Source: Trichobilharzia regenti
Taxonomy: Eukaryota > Platyhelminthes > Trematoda > Strigeidida > Schistosomatidae
Direction: 5' to 3'
Length of the DNA stretch: 64,000 bases
Assembly: GCA_944472135.2 (NCBI GenBank)
Contig: OX235270.1
Location: forward strand, 131,173,632-131,237,631
A program made the translations under genes and the position numbers. How positions within the stretch are numbered: position 1 is the first letter of the stretch; every line of letters starts with the position of its first letter. Below the pieces are notes generated by a model. The model was not told the origin of the DNA. It did not search any database and saw nothing but the letters and a program-made list of their open reading frames with translations. Shown piece by piece: positions 43,895 through 55,364 of this stretch.

Positions 43895-45260
43895 AAAAGT
43901 GTCTCAAGTCTCTAAACCCTTCCCAGAGCTTAGGTCCCGATTATGTACATAGTATTATGTTTAAAAAATGTTCTGATATTCTGTGTCACCCTCTCACTGA
44001 TCTATTTAACAAATCTTTTTCCGATAATATTGTGCCTGCCGTTTGGAAGGAAATTAAAGTTGTACCCATACCTAAATCTTCTACTGGAGCATGTGTCAAA
44101 TTTAGACCCATTGCTATTACCTCTCCTGTTTTGAAAACTATGGAGAAATTACTTTTACTTAGTCTTGTACCTTCGCTTAAATCCTTTAATGACCCTAAAC
44201 AATTTGCCTATAAGCACAGTAGAAGCACTTTAGATGCAGCTGCCGTCTTATATCATGACATTGCTTCCAGGCTAGACAAGGGGGCTAAATTTGTTCGTTG
44301 TGCCTTCCTAGACTATACATCTGCTTTTGACTCGGTCCCTAGGGACATCTTATTAAATAAACTTGCAGCCAGTCAAACAGAATGTTTGGCTGTTAACTGG
44401 TTACATTCCTATTTCTCAGAAATAAAGCAGTACACCGTATATAAAGGGAAGTCTTCCACTTCATTGCCTACTGAAGCTGGTGTCCCTCAAGGCACTGTCC
44501 TTTCTCCTTTTCTTTTTTCTTTCTTCTTGCACGACTCGCCTCACTCTGATGAAATAAGCTTTGTGAAGTACGCTGATGATTTAACGGTTTCAATGGCTGT
44601 TAACTCCCAGCTAGATTGTGCCAAAATAAATAGCTTTCTATCGGGAGTCAGTAAAAGGTCTGAGTCTAACGGTCTTAAACTGAATCCTTCTAAGTGTCGA
44701 ACTGTTGATTTCAGCTTAAGATGTAAATGACAGTTAAAAGAAGTCATCGATTCTCGTGACAGTTGTAAAATTGACGACAATGATATAGGAATCAAATCAG
44801 AAATTAAGTATCTTGGACTCATTCTCTCTTCTGATCTCTCCTGGTCTCCCCATGTGTTAGCAATCTCCAGTAAAATATTCCGCCTGACATTTTACATTTA
44901 GAAGTTAAGACACTCGGGTATAACTCAACCACTCCTCTTACAGTTCATAAACTCTTGCATCCTACCTATTCTTCTTTATTGTCCACCCTTATTCTTTCCT
45001 GGTTTGATTAAAAAAGACTATCACAATTCGTAGAATACTGAAGACTGTCAGTAGGGTGAGTGGTGTCCCAGTGGACCACATAGTTAACGTCGTTGTCGAT
45101 AGGCACTTGACTTCGTGCAATAAATTTGCTAAAGGGATTTTATCTGACTTGGAGCATCCGCTTTACCCTCAGCTTTCACCTTACATCTCCTCAGGTAGAA
45201 CAAGGAGTAACTTCATAAAACTGTATGCTCGCACATCTAAGTACAAAAATTCTATGATAC
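43895..45260 (+). pseudogene. CR1-type reverse transcriptase, nearly continuous frame
   Basis: The frame 43957-44730 (257 codons) holds FRPIAITSPVLKTMEKLLL, CAFLDYTSAFDSVPRDI, GVPQGTVLSPFLFSFFLHDS and VKYADDLTVS with the YADD box intact. A TGA at 44728-44730 and further breaks (a TAG about 44902, a frameshift near 45020) end it. The C-terminal part resumes at 45056-45260 up to TSKYKNSM. Endonuclease is absent. Confidence 0.85.
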
Positions 45261-45578
45261 TTTAAAGGTTGACTGATATTAAAGGTTTGACGTGATATCT
45301 CGTTCAACAACTTCTAATTAATTTATTCTCGCGTACCAAAGACAAAGCAAAAGCCAATAATTGATCGTCCAAACCAAGATATATATTTAGTAACCAAAAC
45401 CAGCCGTTAGACGAACGCTTAGCTAGCTAGTGATCGTGCACGTGACACGACGAGGTACCAAATGGCGGGTTGCTTGACCGGAAGCCTTCAGCTAAACAAG
45501 TCGACTTAAACAGTGAGGGTCAGCATTCAATGAGTGATTGCTGTGGTCAATAATTTTGGGGAAATATTTACCGCTACA
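45261..45578 (-). repeat. Solo LTR, Boudicca type, minus strand
   Basis: Ends (plus strand) CCGCTACA, the complement of TGTAGCGG. Flanked by ATAC (45257-45260, 45579-45582). Removing it joins TTCTATGATAC to CATACTTGGCACG and restores the CR1 frame. Confidence 0.75.
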
Positions 45579-46150
45579 ATACCATACTTGGCACGTATTT
45601 TATGTGATGAAAATAGTGTCAGACAAGAATTAACTAACCTTTTTTCATCTAGTAAATAAACAATTTCCTCCATCCATCCTTATATACCTTCAAGTTTTAC
45701 TTTTATTATTTCTATTATATTTATGGTCCTGTTACTTCTCTGTTTTCTACTCTCAGAATTGCAAACACCAACTTATCTCCATGACGCCTGTAATCTTTGT
45801 TTTTCCCCTCACCATATCATGTAAAAAGAACATTATATTCAATATTTTTAAACATGTTAGGATTTCCATACCACATTGACAATACTGTATGACGCAAGCC
45901 AACGGCATTTTTCACTTGCATTCTTATTATTATTACCCTAGCTGTTATCATTATTATTGTTATTTCCATTTTATATGCTGCATGTTTTTGACACTACCTC
46001 TATTGTAAATGTGGAAAATTTTCTGAGTGATTAATTTTTATTTATAATTTGAGGAAATTAGATGCAATAACATTGTGATTAATGCTGAAAATTCTATTCT
46101 GTATCACAAGTACTGTTTTTGAATAAAGCAAATCATTATTAATTATTATT

Positions 46151-47036
46151 GAGAGCTCCAAGAATCTTCTGCCAGAAGTCGAACACATGCTTAGATGCTG
46201 CCATTCCACTCCAAACACTAGAGGTTTCCCACATAGAAAGTCATTTATAAAACGATAGGATCGTACGAAACTGAAGAGACTATCGACACTCACTTCAAAC
46301 ACCACGATTTGGCACGCTAGGTTTAATACTTAACACCCTTAGCTCCATCTCACAAGCTCGAGATTTGAGTATGAGAAATGACGAACGCACCGCAGTAGTC
46401 AGTCCTACTACGGTGTATGCTCACATAGAAATCCCACAGAAACGATTGAACCGCAAAACCCCATAGAAGAAGTATGGTATTTGGTTTGGACATTGTATGC
46501 AATGAGAGACACCTTTGTGATAATCAGATATTAATACATTAGAGATATTAGTATCCGCGTTTGGTGTTGACACTGTGTCAGCTATCTCCCGGGATATATG
46601 CCTTGCCCTTGCAAGCAACATTCACATGCTCAAAATTATTACAGACTTGTATTACATTTCATGATGTTCATCAACTGGTATCAATCAGTCGTCGTCGGTG
46701 TTGTCGTCCACAATGAAAAAGTCGGCCATGAACTCAAGTGTCTTGTGCTATGATCATGATAGTGTCGGTGCATATGTATGTACAAACACTTCTAACTGAC
46801 AGTGCTTCGGAATAAGTGCACATCATTGTGTTCAACATGGGCTGCTGTGCTAATTTTTCCACACTTCTGTCGATTACTTTTGATAGCTCAATTGAGTAAT
46901 TTACTTTCCTACATTTATTCATCTTTACGAAGGTTACTTAAGTTATTTATTATTCATTATTTTGTACTTTTTCTATTGATTTTTTGTTTTGATTTGTACT
47001 TTATTTTCGTGTGTGTGTACTCAACTTGAATATTGT
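46151..47036. other. Intergenic DNA with a BEL Gag scrap
   Basis: 46680-46775 resembles 24485-24570 of the BEL-like gag (GTCGTCCACAATGAAAAAGT and nearby). Otherwise nothing recognised. Confidence 0.45.
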
Positions 47037-47074
47037 AAAAATTGTCCATTCGTGGAGGCGAATGGACAATTTTT
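47037..47074. repeat. Perfect 16-bp hairpin
   Basis: AAAAATTGTCCATTCG and its exact complement around the loop TGGAGG, with AATATT on both outer sides. Function unknown. Confidence 0.75.
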
Positions 47075-47104
47075 ATTTAATATTCAAAAATAAACACGTT
47101 AAGT

Positions 47105-47274
47105 TAAGAATCGTGCACGAACGAACCACTGTGACACGACGGAGTACCAAATGGCGTGGACGATTGACCAGAAGCCTTCAGCTAAACAAGTTGAAATAAA
47201 CAGTGAGTGTCGGCACCCAATTTTCAGTGATGAGTGCTGTGGTCAATAATTTCGGGGAATTATTTACTGCTACA
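47105..47274 (-). repeat. Partial Boudicca-type LTR, minus strand
   Basis: GTGACACGACGGAGTACCAA through TATTTACTGCTACA matches the complement of the first ~170 bp of the 27866 LTR. Confidence 0.7.
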
Positions 47275-47699
47275 AAGGTTAAGTGTGTTTTCACTTCCAC
47301 GTTACAAAGAAAGACAGTCTATATCGTACAGAATTTTAGGGAGTAACAATGGACCCGGTCTAAGTTCTTTTACTTTGAAGTCAGAGCACCACACAGGGCA
47401 CGCTAGGAGACTGCAGAAGACAGCAACCAGCTCTGTCTCTGTGATGCACTATGTGTGCCATTTAGTCATTAACCCTTTGGAATAGATCTTAAACAAGCGC
47501 TGCCTATCTCTTTAAAATATAGTTTGAGACAGGTGAATGGAAACAACCCCAATAGAAAAGGATCAACAAATACTCACCTATATCTGTCTTCTGTCAAAAC
47601 ATGAACATGAATTCTGAGACGACTTTATTCACCTTCTATTGACTGATTGACGATCACGGAAACTGATCAATAATCAGCCAATGATGGAGAATTACATCA

Positions 47700-47860
47700 G
47701 AGTTTAATGGGACACTATATTGGTTGGAGAACCATTGGAAAACTTGGGAGTACTGGAAAACTGTCTCGTCCTATATTGGGACTCTTGATCAGTATACACT
47801 AACTGGGGTCGGAACCCAGGACCTTCTGGTTACAAGGGAGGCTCGCATGCCATTCGGCAG
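47700..47860 (-). repeat. Smα-like SINE, minus strand
   Basis: Reverse complement: GGTCCTGGGTTCCGACCCCA (B-box), then CAAGAGTCCCAATATAGGAC and GAGACAG, with the tail like the 50.9-kb copy (CAAGTTTTCCAATGGTTCTC). The hammerhead strands are degenerate. Confidence 0.55.
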
Positions 47861-48216
47861 ACTCTGAGACCCGATTCAATGGCCCATGAATTTTAACTTC
47901 GGCCAATTCATGATATAGCGCGTCCACTTTGCAATGTCTTCTGTCCAGCACTCCCAAGTTTTCCAATGGTTCTCTAACTGATGTCAGCTCATGATGAAAT
48001 TTTTCGACGAAATTCCCAAAAGATCAGTACTTTGAACACTATATTAATAGTTAATCAATCCTAGCACTGAAGACCTCAAATTTAGTGTTTACATCGTGAA
48101 ATGACAGCTTAAAAGCAACAAAAATGCCTTAACAAAAATATTCAGCTCTTCCAGGATTTTTCTTCTGAACGCAGTGGAGGAATTAAAGGTCAGTGAGAGT
48201 GGAAATCAAATACTAG

Positions 48217-51200
48217 CTTGTACAAACGATATTGGATATTGAATCCCAATTTAAGGCGCGCAGTTGGATTTCAATTATGACTGGTGACTCACGTGACTAT
48301 CTGAGGCAGTATGCTGACGCGGTAAATGTACAACTTTCTTTTATAATTTTGTCTCAGATTCATTATGCGCATGCTTTGACTGGCGATATGGACTTTACTG
48401 ACCTGGGTCATGCATTAAACATGACATGCGCCCTGCAGCAACATATCGTCAGTTTGATATCCAGAGATCTTAGAAATTTAGGAGGCGTTATAGAGATGAG
48501 AAGGAGAGGTAATATGTTTCTCAAGACTTATCAATGATTTATTTTCAGGTACAAATACAGTAAGTGTTCAGGAAGCATATGTAACAGCTCAACAGAGTAT
48601 GGACACCGAGGTGGATTCACAACTAAGTGATGATCAAAACAGTGTTGTTGGCAGTGGTATGTATCACATTTTTGGGAGTGAACTTTACATTTGTATAAAT
48701 GACCCTAAGACGGCAAGTCATTTGGAAAGCAAGTAGCACAGGGAGATAGTATTTGTTATTTCATTAGAATCAGAAAACCAGTCAACTAAGTGCAATGGGT
48801 TTGGGTTAGATTGACTTCCTCGTCTTCAAAGTAGTCATCTGTTGACTGGGTGACTGCACATATCAGTTTGATACTTCATCAACTTGAGGGATTATATTAC
48901 AATTAGAATAAGTTATGATCCTCAAATCTTTTTAGCTGCTGTCATGTGATTCTCTCGGCGAAAGTAAAGAATAGACACTGAGGAATGGACGCAAGATTGA
49001 CCCTGGAAATCTTGATCTCAGCCAGGCAGCGAAATCAGTTGAATAACAGTGTACTCATAAGAGTACTAAATCCAGTAAGAACATCTGATTTTGCTAGTTT
49101 GAAGTCAGATTAGGGTTAGGTTAAGGCTGCGGTAGTGGCAGGCGGGAGTATATTACGCAGTGGTTGAGTTAAGGATCCGAGTTGACAGTCCCAAGGTCAC
49201 TGGTGTGTTTGTCCCCCCGACTGTGTTCTTCAACTTCATTTCAGAATAAAAATATTTTTATCAGAATGATTTATAGTGACCGATTGTCTAACCGTCATCG
49301 CCTTGAGGCTGGAGATCTCAACTGTACATGTGCTGCGAAAAGATTAGAATAGGTGAGACAGATGAAATTACATTCTTAATCCAAAGTGCTGTCTGCTTTC
49401 TGTGTCAACTTGATGTATAATGACGATTATTCAGGATTTCACTAAGGAATGACCACTGTGCAGTATGCAGCACATTGCTGAAAATGTACTAATAATGCTG
49501 ATCAAGGAGAAATTTAGGAGTCATATCTTGGGAAAAGTCAAAAAAATGTTCACTTTACACAGCAATTAGTAAGGACTCATTGATATCTGTGGGAAGGAGG
49601 AAATACGTGAACTAAGTGAACATGATAATGAGATGATGACGAAGGGGGTACATTGTAAAGCGATTTGACCGGTTTACAGCCACGCTAAACTTGCCCAGCT
49701 ATGTGGGTTGTAGACGTCAGTCTTCCAAATATTAAACACAAGTTACAGGTGTTCCTAATCCGCAACGCTTAAGAACAGAACTTAGTGATATAACTCCGGA
49801 GGTGTTTTAAGGTGATGATGAATTATGCACCGAGTTTACTAAGATATTAAGGAGTGTATAGGAATCTGAGACACTTTCATCAGACTGGTTAGGGCTAGTC
49901 GTAAGGCCGATTGTGTTTCGCTGGTGTCTGTTCCATGTAAAAGTTCAGAAAATAATAATGACTAGGTCGGAAAATCCTCATGAAATTAGCCAACAGATAT
50001 TTGAAGAAGAGGCATTTTCCATCGGCTCACCCTTCAACACGCTTAATTCTAATATTACAACTGATTGCCAATACCACTCATTTCATCCTTCATCAGGTTC
50101 TTTTGGGTAAGTTCCAAAACCCCAGTGTGTAAAATGCAGGTTTTTCTGATAGTTTTTACGTGCATTCTGTGATGTGAGCCACTTTTTACTGATGAACGAT
50201 AATAGGCTTACTCCTCACGACACTATAGTGTTCTATTGACACCTATAGATATGTTTACTTACATCTAAAATGGAATATAATGTCATGGATTAAGATTGCA
50301 TTCAAATGTATTTATTTGCATGAATTCTGCTTAAATAAGCGAAAGACGATGCTTCAATTTAGACGGTAGAATTTGAAGATTGTTTTCGTTTCGTGTATCA
50401 CTGCGTTAATGTGTGGCACAGTGGTTAGGACTCTCGCCGATGAATATATATATATATGTATATATTTTGGGAAATAAAAGTGAGAATAGATGATATAGTT
50501 ACGAATATTTGATCATTTGCCTGTTCTCATAACTTTGAATAGGCTGTGGAGCAGATCCATACATTGATTTCTAGTGTGAAACACGGTGAAGCAGCGGGAC
50601 CTGATGTAACTCCAGAGGTGTTTAAAGATGGTGATGAACTCAGCACCGAGTCAACAAAGGTATTAAGGAGTATGTGGGGATCCGAGACAGTCCCGTTAGA
50701 CTGGTTAGAGTTGTCAGGATGCTGAGTACCAATAGCTGGAGACTGTTGGTGAACACAGCTCAAAATTGCTCTTAATGGCGCAGATGCATCCACCCTTTTT
50801 AATCTTCCAAATCCACTAAACCGTCATTTTTCCATGTTACTATTCTTTCTCTCGTACATTTCTGCTTTATATGGTTCTTTTGAATTTTTTTCTCGAGTTT
50901 GGTTTGTAAGGAATAGATTTGTTCATACAGGTTTGATCACGAGCTTGCTTTGTAACTGGAAGGTCCTGGGTCAAACCACAGTGGGTGCGTGCTGCCTATG
51001 ATTCCCAAACTAGAATGAAACAGCTATCCAGTACCCCCTCGTTTTTAATGGTTCTCTAGCTGATATCAATCTGTTTTTCTCTTTTTCCTGCCTTTGTGTG
51101 CTGCATGGAGTGTGGCAACTTGAACTGGTGCACTTCTGTACAAAGTTCTATGTTGAAACTAGGCTAGTTAGTCAGTTCTGTTAGACTGGTGTAAATTCTT

Positions 51201-53981
51201 GATTATCCCAGAGACAATCAAGATTGGAGGAGAGTGGTGGAAATTGGCTTGACTAACAACATCTAGAACTCTAGGTCCAGAAATCTCGTGAAGAGTGTGT
51301 TGCTCAGGAGAAACAAACTCCGGGGGACGAAGCAGGCTTTAGGTTCGGACGATGTTGTATTGGTCTTATCTTCGGCCTTCAATAAACATAGACATACTTG
51401 CTGGTGTCCGACACTTTCCATATCTCCACCTGAGGGCGACATTCTATTCTGTTGAATGAAAGATGCCGTGGCAATGTCTGATGGTGAAGAAAGTGCCGAG
51501 AAAGAACACTACACCAATGAGAGCATTCTACTGGAAATCACACAGCCGTGCAAGAGCATACGGAAAGTTGTCATCTGAGGACCAGTGATGTCCGTCAGGG
51601 ATGCCCAGTGTCTCCATTTTTGTTTAATTTCATCGTATAAACACTGATAAATGCAACCGTAATTGACTTTATCGACTTGTTGTAAGGAGCAGTCTCATTT
51701 CTATATAGTATGCAAATGATATTGTTCTTGTAGGTAAATCTGGTGACGATATGTGGAGTCTTCTGAACACGTTGAGCAAAAATCTTAGTATGTTTGACAT
51801 GTGATTCGCTTCTGTGAAATGTAAGATAATTCTAGATGAGCGTTGTGCATCGGTAGGAAGTAAAGTGGTTGGGCGTGTTGACCACTACATTTATTCGAGA
51901 AGTTGCATCAGCATTAATGTAGTGATTGCTGACGAAAGCTCAGCACAGATACGAAAGGCTTGTGTGCATTTGCTAGCTTAAGTTATCCTTGGTGTTGGCG
52001 TGATGTTTGGCTATCGAAAAAAGATATGTAGTGCTCAGCAGTTCGCTTTTCCTCTCTCTCTCTCTCTCTCTCTAAGACTGAGACGGGGCCGTAAAAGGAG
52101 GAGAATAAGAAAAGATCGGCTGTGCATGGCCATAATTGTTCGCGTCCTGTCTCCCGTGTTAAATGGCATAATATGGTGATTTATATAGAGGTTGGGTGTA
52201 GAAAGTTAGGTGAGAGAGGCAAGTTAACTGCTAAAGTTCTGGAGCTGGATCAATTGAGATGGTTAGGACATGTGTTATGTATTTGAGGCCATCACCTTCC
52301 TTGTCAAGCAGTCTTAACCGACCTGAGATTAAGTTGGAAGAGAGTTAGTTGTGGTGCAGTCAAAACTTGACATCAATGCTTGGTGCCTTTGACCGGTGGT
52401 TTGAGTCACGTAATGAGATGTGGACTGTCTGGCTGTATTTCTCGAGATGTAAGACTGTTGATGATATGACTGAGAGTCGTTGTTAATTGCATAGTTGCAT
52501 TCGCTGTTTATAATGTCTCAGAGCCATTAAGTCTTCGTTATTTCCAATATAATTATTCATTATTTTGCAAATTTCCTTTTCCAATAGGTCCTTTCTCTTT
52601 TTCAATTTTTGCGCCTCATGGAGCGTGGCAACCTAAACTGCCTCACTTTTGTCGTAAAGTTTCATATCGAAAACTCAAACAGTCAGTAAGTGGTAGTGTG
52701 CATTTAGCGCTACAGGTGTTCCTATCCGGTAAGCTGGCAAACTCATTAGGAATTTTTTAGGAGTTAAGCAAGTGGATAATTGGACTTGTGAAATGCTTCT
52801 TTAAACGGTAATGTCAACTATGAGCTGTCAGAGGTAGTTTTCTGTGTTGAGCTTTAGTTAATGTACTAGCGTATATTGACTAACAACTTGGAAATGGAGA
52901 TCAGCTTCATGCTTTCTCTATGACCATCTCTAATATCCTTGTGATGGTAGCAGTATTTAGATCTAAATAGCATATTGTCATAACTTATAATTTCTCACTA
53001 GTTAGTTTTTATAGATATTTATCGTTTTTGCAGGACAACTTTCTTCTGCGACATTTCGTCACACAATAGAACTATGTACCTTATTTTCTACTATGGTCAC
53101 ACGAATGTCCTTATGTAGAGTAGTCACTGACTGGTTGGTGAAAACAAAGTTGCAGAAATACTTTGGCAGTGGGAGTTAATTAATCCCTGACAAGCGGAAT
53201 TCACTACCAGGCTTCAGCTGCATACAGTTGTTTTAGACTTGCAATCAATAAGGGTGACAGTACAAAGTTAAAAATTAAGAGGTAAATTCAGTGTGAACTT
53301 GTTGATGTTAAGAAATTCTAACTGAAGTGGATTTCGTTTTTATATATTAATCACATTTTAGAGAATATTGAGAATGGAGAGACAACAAATAATCATGATT
53401 TTTGTGGACCATCGAATCATGTAGAGGATGATACAGTACCTGCTAACAGTCAAATGAGCAGTACCTGCAGTAGTTCTACTTCCCAACAAGCATACGAATC
53501 ATCAAGTGATGAACACGAGTTAACTACTATAGACAAATTATGTGAATGCTTACGTGGTAGTGTTGTCGTCAGTGACTCAACAGATTGTCTTGCCTGTAAA
53601 CTGAGAAAGGAGGTTTACTATGAAACGAACGTCACCACGGTTTGCGCGGCGTGCCCGGGAGTCCCTCGTCTTTGTTCATTGCCATGTTTTCTATGGTGGC
53701 ACATTTTTCATATACCGACATCCCGCACTCAACCAACAACAACAATCCGATCCGAACAAACCGGTACAAGAATAAGAGAATCAAATGACCAAGTTATGGT
53801 TTCAGAGTCCCAGGTAACTGATCAATCGAGTGAATTTAGAGCGTCTGAGGAATCAGTCCTCCAACCTTGCACAGCATCCGTACGTCGGGTAGTCGGAAAA
53901 AGAAGACGACGTAAAGCATCCCGATATCGTTATGTGAGAAGGAAAGTCCAGCCTAAAAGTAAATCCAGTCGTCCATCGTAA
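48217..53981 (+). CDS. Multi-exon host gene with a piggyBac-like C-terminal zinc ribbon; 5' end not found
   Basis: Exons joined in phase: 48217-48321, 48358-48508, 48549-48656, probably 53034-53174, and 53362-53981. The first introns are 36 and 40 bp. All junctions after the second are phase 1, so the 53034 exon can be skipped without frame loss. The 36-bp intron has no stop and could be retained. N-terminal part: SWISIMTGDSRDYLRQYADA, ALTGDMDFTDLGHALNM, unrecognised. Last exon: Ser-rich stretch, then CLAC-x14-CAAC-PGVPRLC-SLPCF-LWWH, which follows the C-x2-C, C-x2-CP-x2-P-x-LC-x2-PCF-x3-H pattern of the zinc ribbon at the end of piggyBac-family transposases. It ends in a basic GKRRRRKASRYRYVRRK tail, a likely nuclear signal. 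I infer a DNA- or chromatin-binding nuclear protein. Function unknown. The intron of ~4.4 kb holds SR2 fragments. Confidence 0.5.
48657..49747. other. 5' part of the large intron
   Basis: No exon or repeat I can name. A coding-like stretch later in the same intron (49937-50108, QKIIMTRSENPHEISQQIFE) is bounded by AG and GTAAGT but its phase does not fit the gene model at its 3' side. Confidence 0.35.
49748..49903 (+). mobile_element. Short SR2-like RT fragment
   Basis: DITPEVF and the following segment parallel the GPDGMTPEVFKYGGDSLLS region of the full-length element. Broken by stops. Confidence 0.5.
50530..51180 (+). mobile_element. SR2-like deletion derivative
   Basis: Starts with AAGCAGCGGGACCTGATG (RT motif GPD), then jumps at about 50722 to the last codons and 3' untranslated region, ending TGTACAAAGTTCTATGTTGAAA. 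A Smα-like SINE lies inside at 50940-51060. Confidence 0.55.
50940..51060 (+). repeat. Degenerate Smα-like SINE
   Basis: GGTCCTGGGTCAAACCACAG, then GATTCCCAAACTAGAATGAA and ACAGCTATCCAGTACCCC. Pol III B-box recognisable, hammerhead strands decayed. Confidence 0.5.
51181..52690 (+). mobile_element. SR2-like RT and 3' end, decayed
   Basis: Runs from the LDWCKFLIIP-like segment through DDIVLVG-like, SCISIN and the C-terminal LRWLGHVL-like region to a 3' end GAGCGTGGCAACCTAAACTG. Many stops and frameshifts; a (CT)n run at 52051-52073 interrupts it. Confidence 0.6.
52051..52073 (+). repeat. (CT)n microsatellite
   Basis: About eleven CT units inside the decayed SR2-like element. Confidence 0.85.
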
Positions 53982-55364
53982 ACACACTAAGATAATTCTG
54001 ATGGACGCTATTTTTTAATTTATTGAAGAAATGAGTGTACATAATAATAATAATAAAAGTTTCTTTGTTAAATATATAAGTGTGATTAAACCGAGCATAT
54101 ACACAATATTTTCGTATTTCTTCCCATTCAGATCAAAAATCAATATCGCAATTTCACGGGCTGATGGTTATTCTTGGAAAAAAATTTTGGTTCATAGTGT
54201 ACCGTACGCACTACATAAGTTGATTACGTTCTTTGCGAATATCCACAGCCAACAACTGAAATAATTTGTGACAGTATAGAAAGATAAACACAATTGAATC
54301 ACAATAATTTAATTACGAATTTAATTCTGACAAGGCGAAAATAATAAAGTATAACAGGCAATTAGAAATCTTGAGTATTTCAGAAAACATACAAGTTTAC
54401 TTAATAAACCTTTGAAATCCACCTACTAGAGCCGGTATTTTTGTTGAAGCTATCTATGAATGTCCTTATATCGGAAATAAGTAAATAGAACTTCCATGAA
54501 AGAAACACATCAAATTGCGATGAAGTTGAGGATAATTCAGGGTCAATCTTCGAGATGACTTGTTTTAATATGATGAGAAAGTAATATTGTATTAGTTGTG
54601 TGCATAAGCAGTGGTGTAGCTGACTAGACTGTGCACCCAACTTCTACTCAGTTTGCCACGGATTTAAATGCCCCCTCAACCCGCCGGTAGCTTAGATATT
54701 GTGACCTGTCAGAAGTCTAAATCGGGCTCATTACTAAGAGGATTAACATATATTCAGTTATTTGGCAATCTACCATAACATGTAGTTTGGGACGTATTAT
54801 TGACTTCCGTTAAAATACAAGGCTGGAAAATGTGTTTGAGTGCAAAATTCATGGTGACACGCTGAAAACTGAATAACCAAATCACTGAAGGTCTTCAAAA
54901 CACGTTAGTTGATAACCATATTATTCTATCTAGAAAGTTACATGTCACCGTCTGGTGGAAATAAACCACTATTGTTTTCAGGTGAACCTGTTGTAGCAAC
55001 TGGCGTCCATATACCAAATAACAAAATTCATTGATCAGGATTTCAAAACTGCTCACTTATTTTATAGTCGTCTAGTATCTACCTTTGAGGCATTTGTTTA
55101 CACACTATAAATGCAGCTGTCTCGGATTTATTGTAAATTTCAACATTTCTGACGAAAGTAGCGCAGACTTCCCTTTATATACGGTGTACTGCTTTCTTTC
55201 TGAGAGATAGGAATCTAACCTGTTAACAGCCCAACATTCTGTTTGACTAGCTGCAAGCACTTCAAGAAGAATAGAAGGGAGCGTTTAGTCCAAATTAGAA
55301 GTAGGACATTGAAGAGATTCAAAATGAGAGATTTATATTTGGAATAATTACAATATATCGTTAT
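53982..55364. other. 3' side of the zinc-ribbon gene and intergenic DNA
   Basis: AT-rich with an (AAT)n run at about 54042-54056. No further gene recognised. Confidence 0.4.

Larger units (their letters stand above)
43895..46150 (+). mobile_element. CR1/Jockey-type element, copy 2
   Basis: Same family as 3271-5025, starting slightly further 5' (SLGPDYV). The 3' end GAATAAAGCAAATCATTATTAATTATTATT matches in kind. Interrupted near the end of the RT frame by a Boudicca-type solo LTR. Confidence 0.8.

Noticed and set aside
49937..50108. Extra exon of the zinc-ribbon gene
   Set aside because: Entry phase fits the preceding exon, but the exit phase matches neither the 53034 nor the 53362 exon. 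Left as unproven.
53454..53981. The zinc-ribbon frame as a single-exon gene starting at ATG 53457 or nearby
   Set aside because: The frame is open upstream to an acceptor at 53361 in a phase that joins the earlier exons, so an internal start is not needed.
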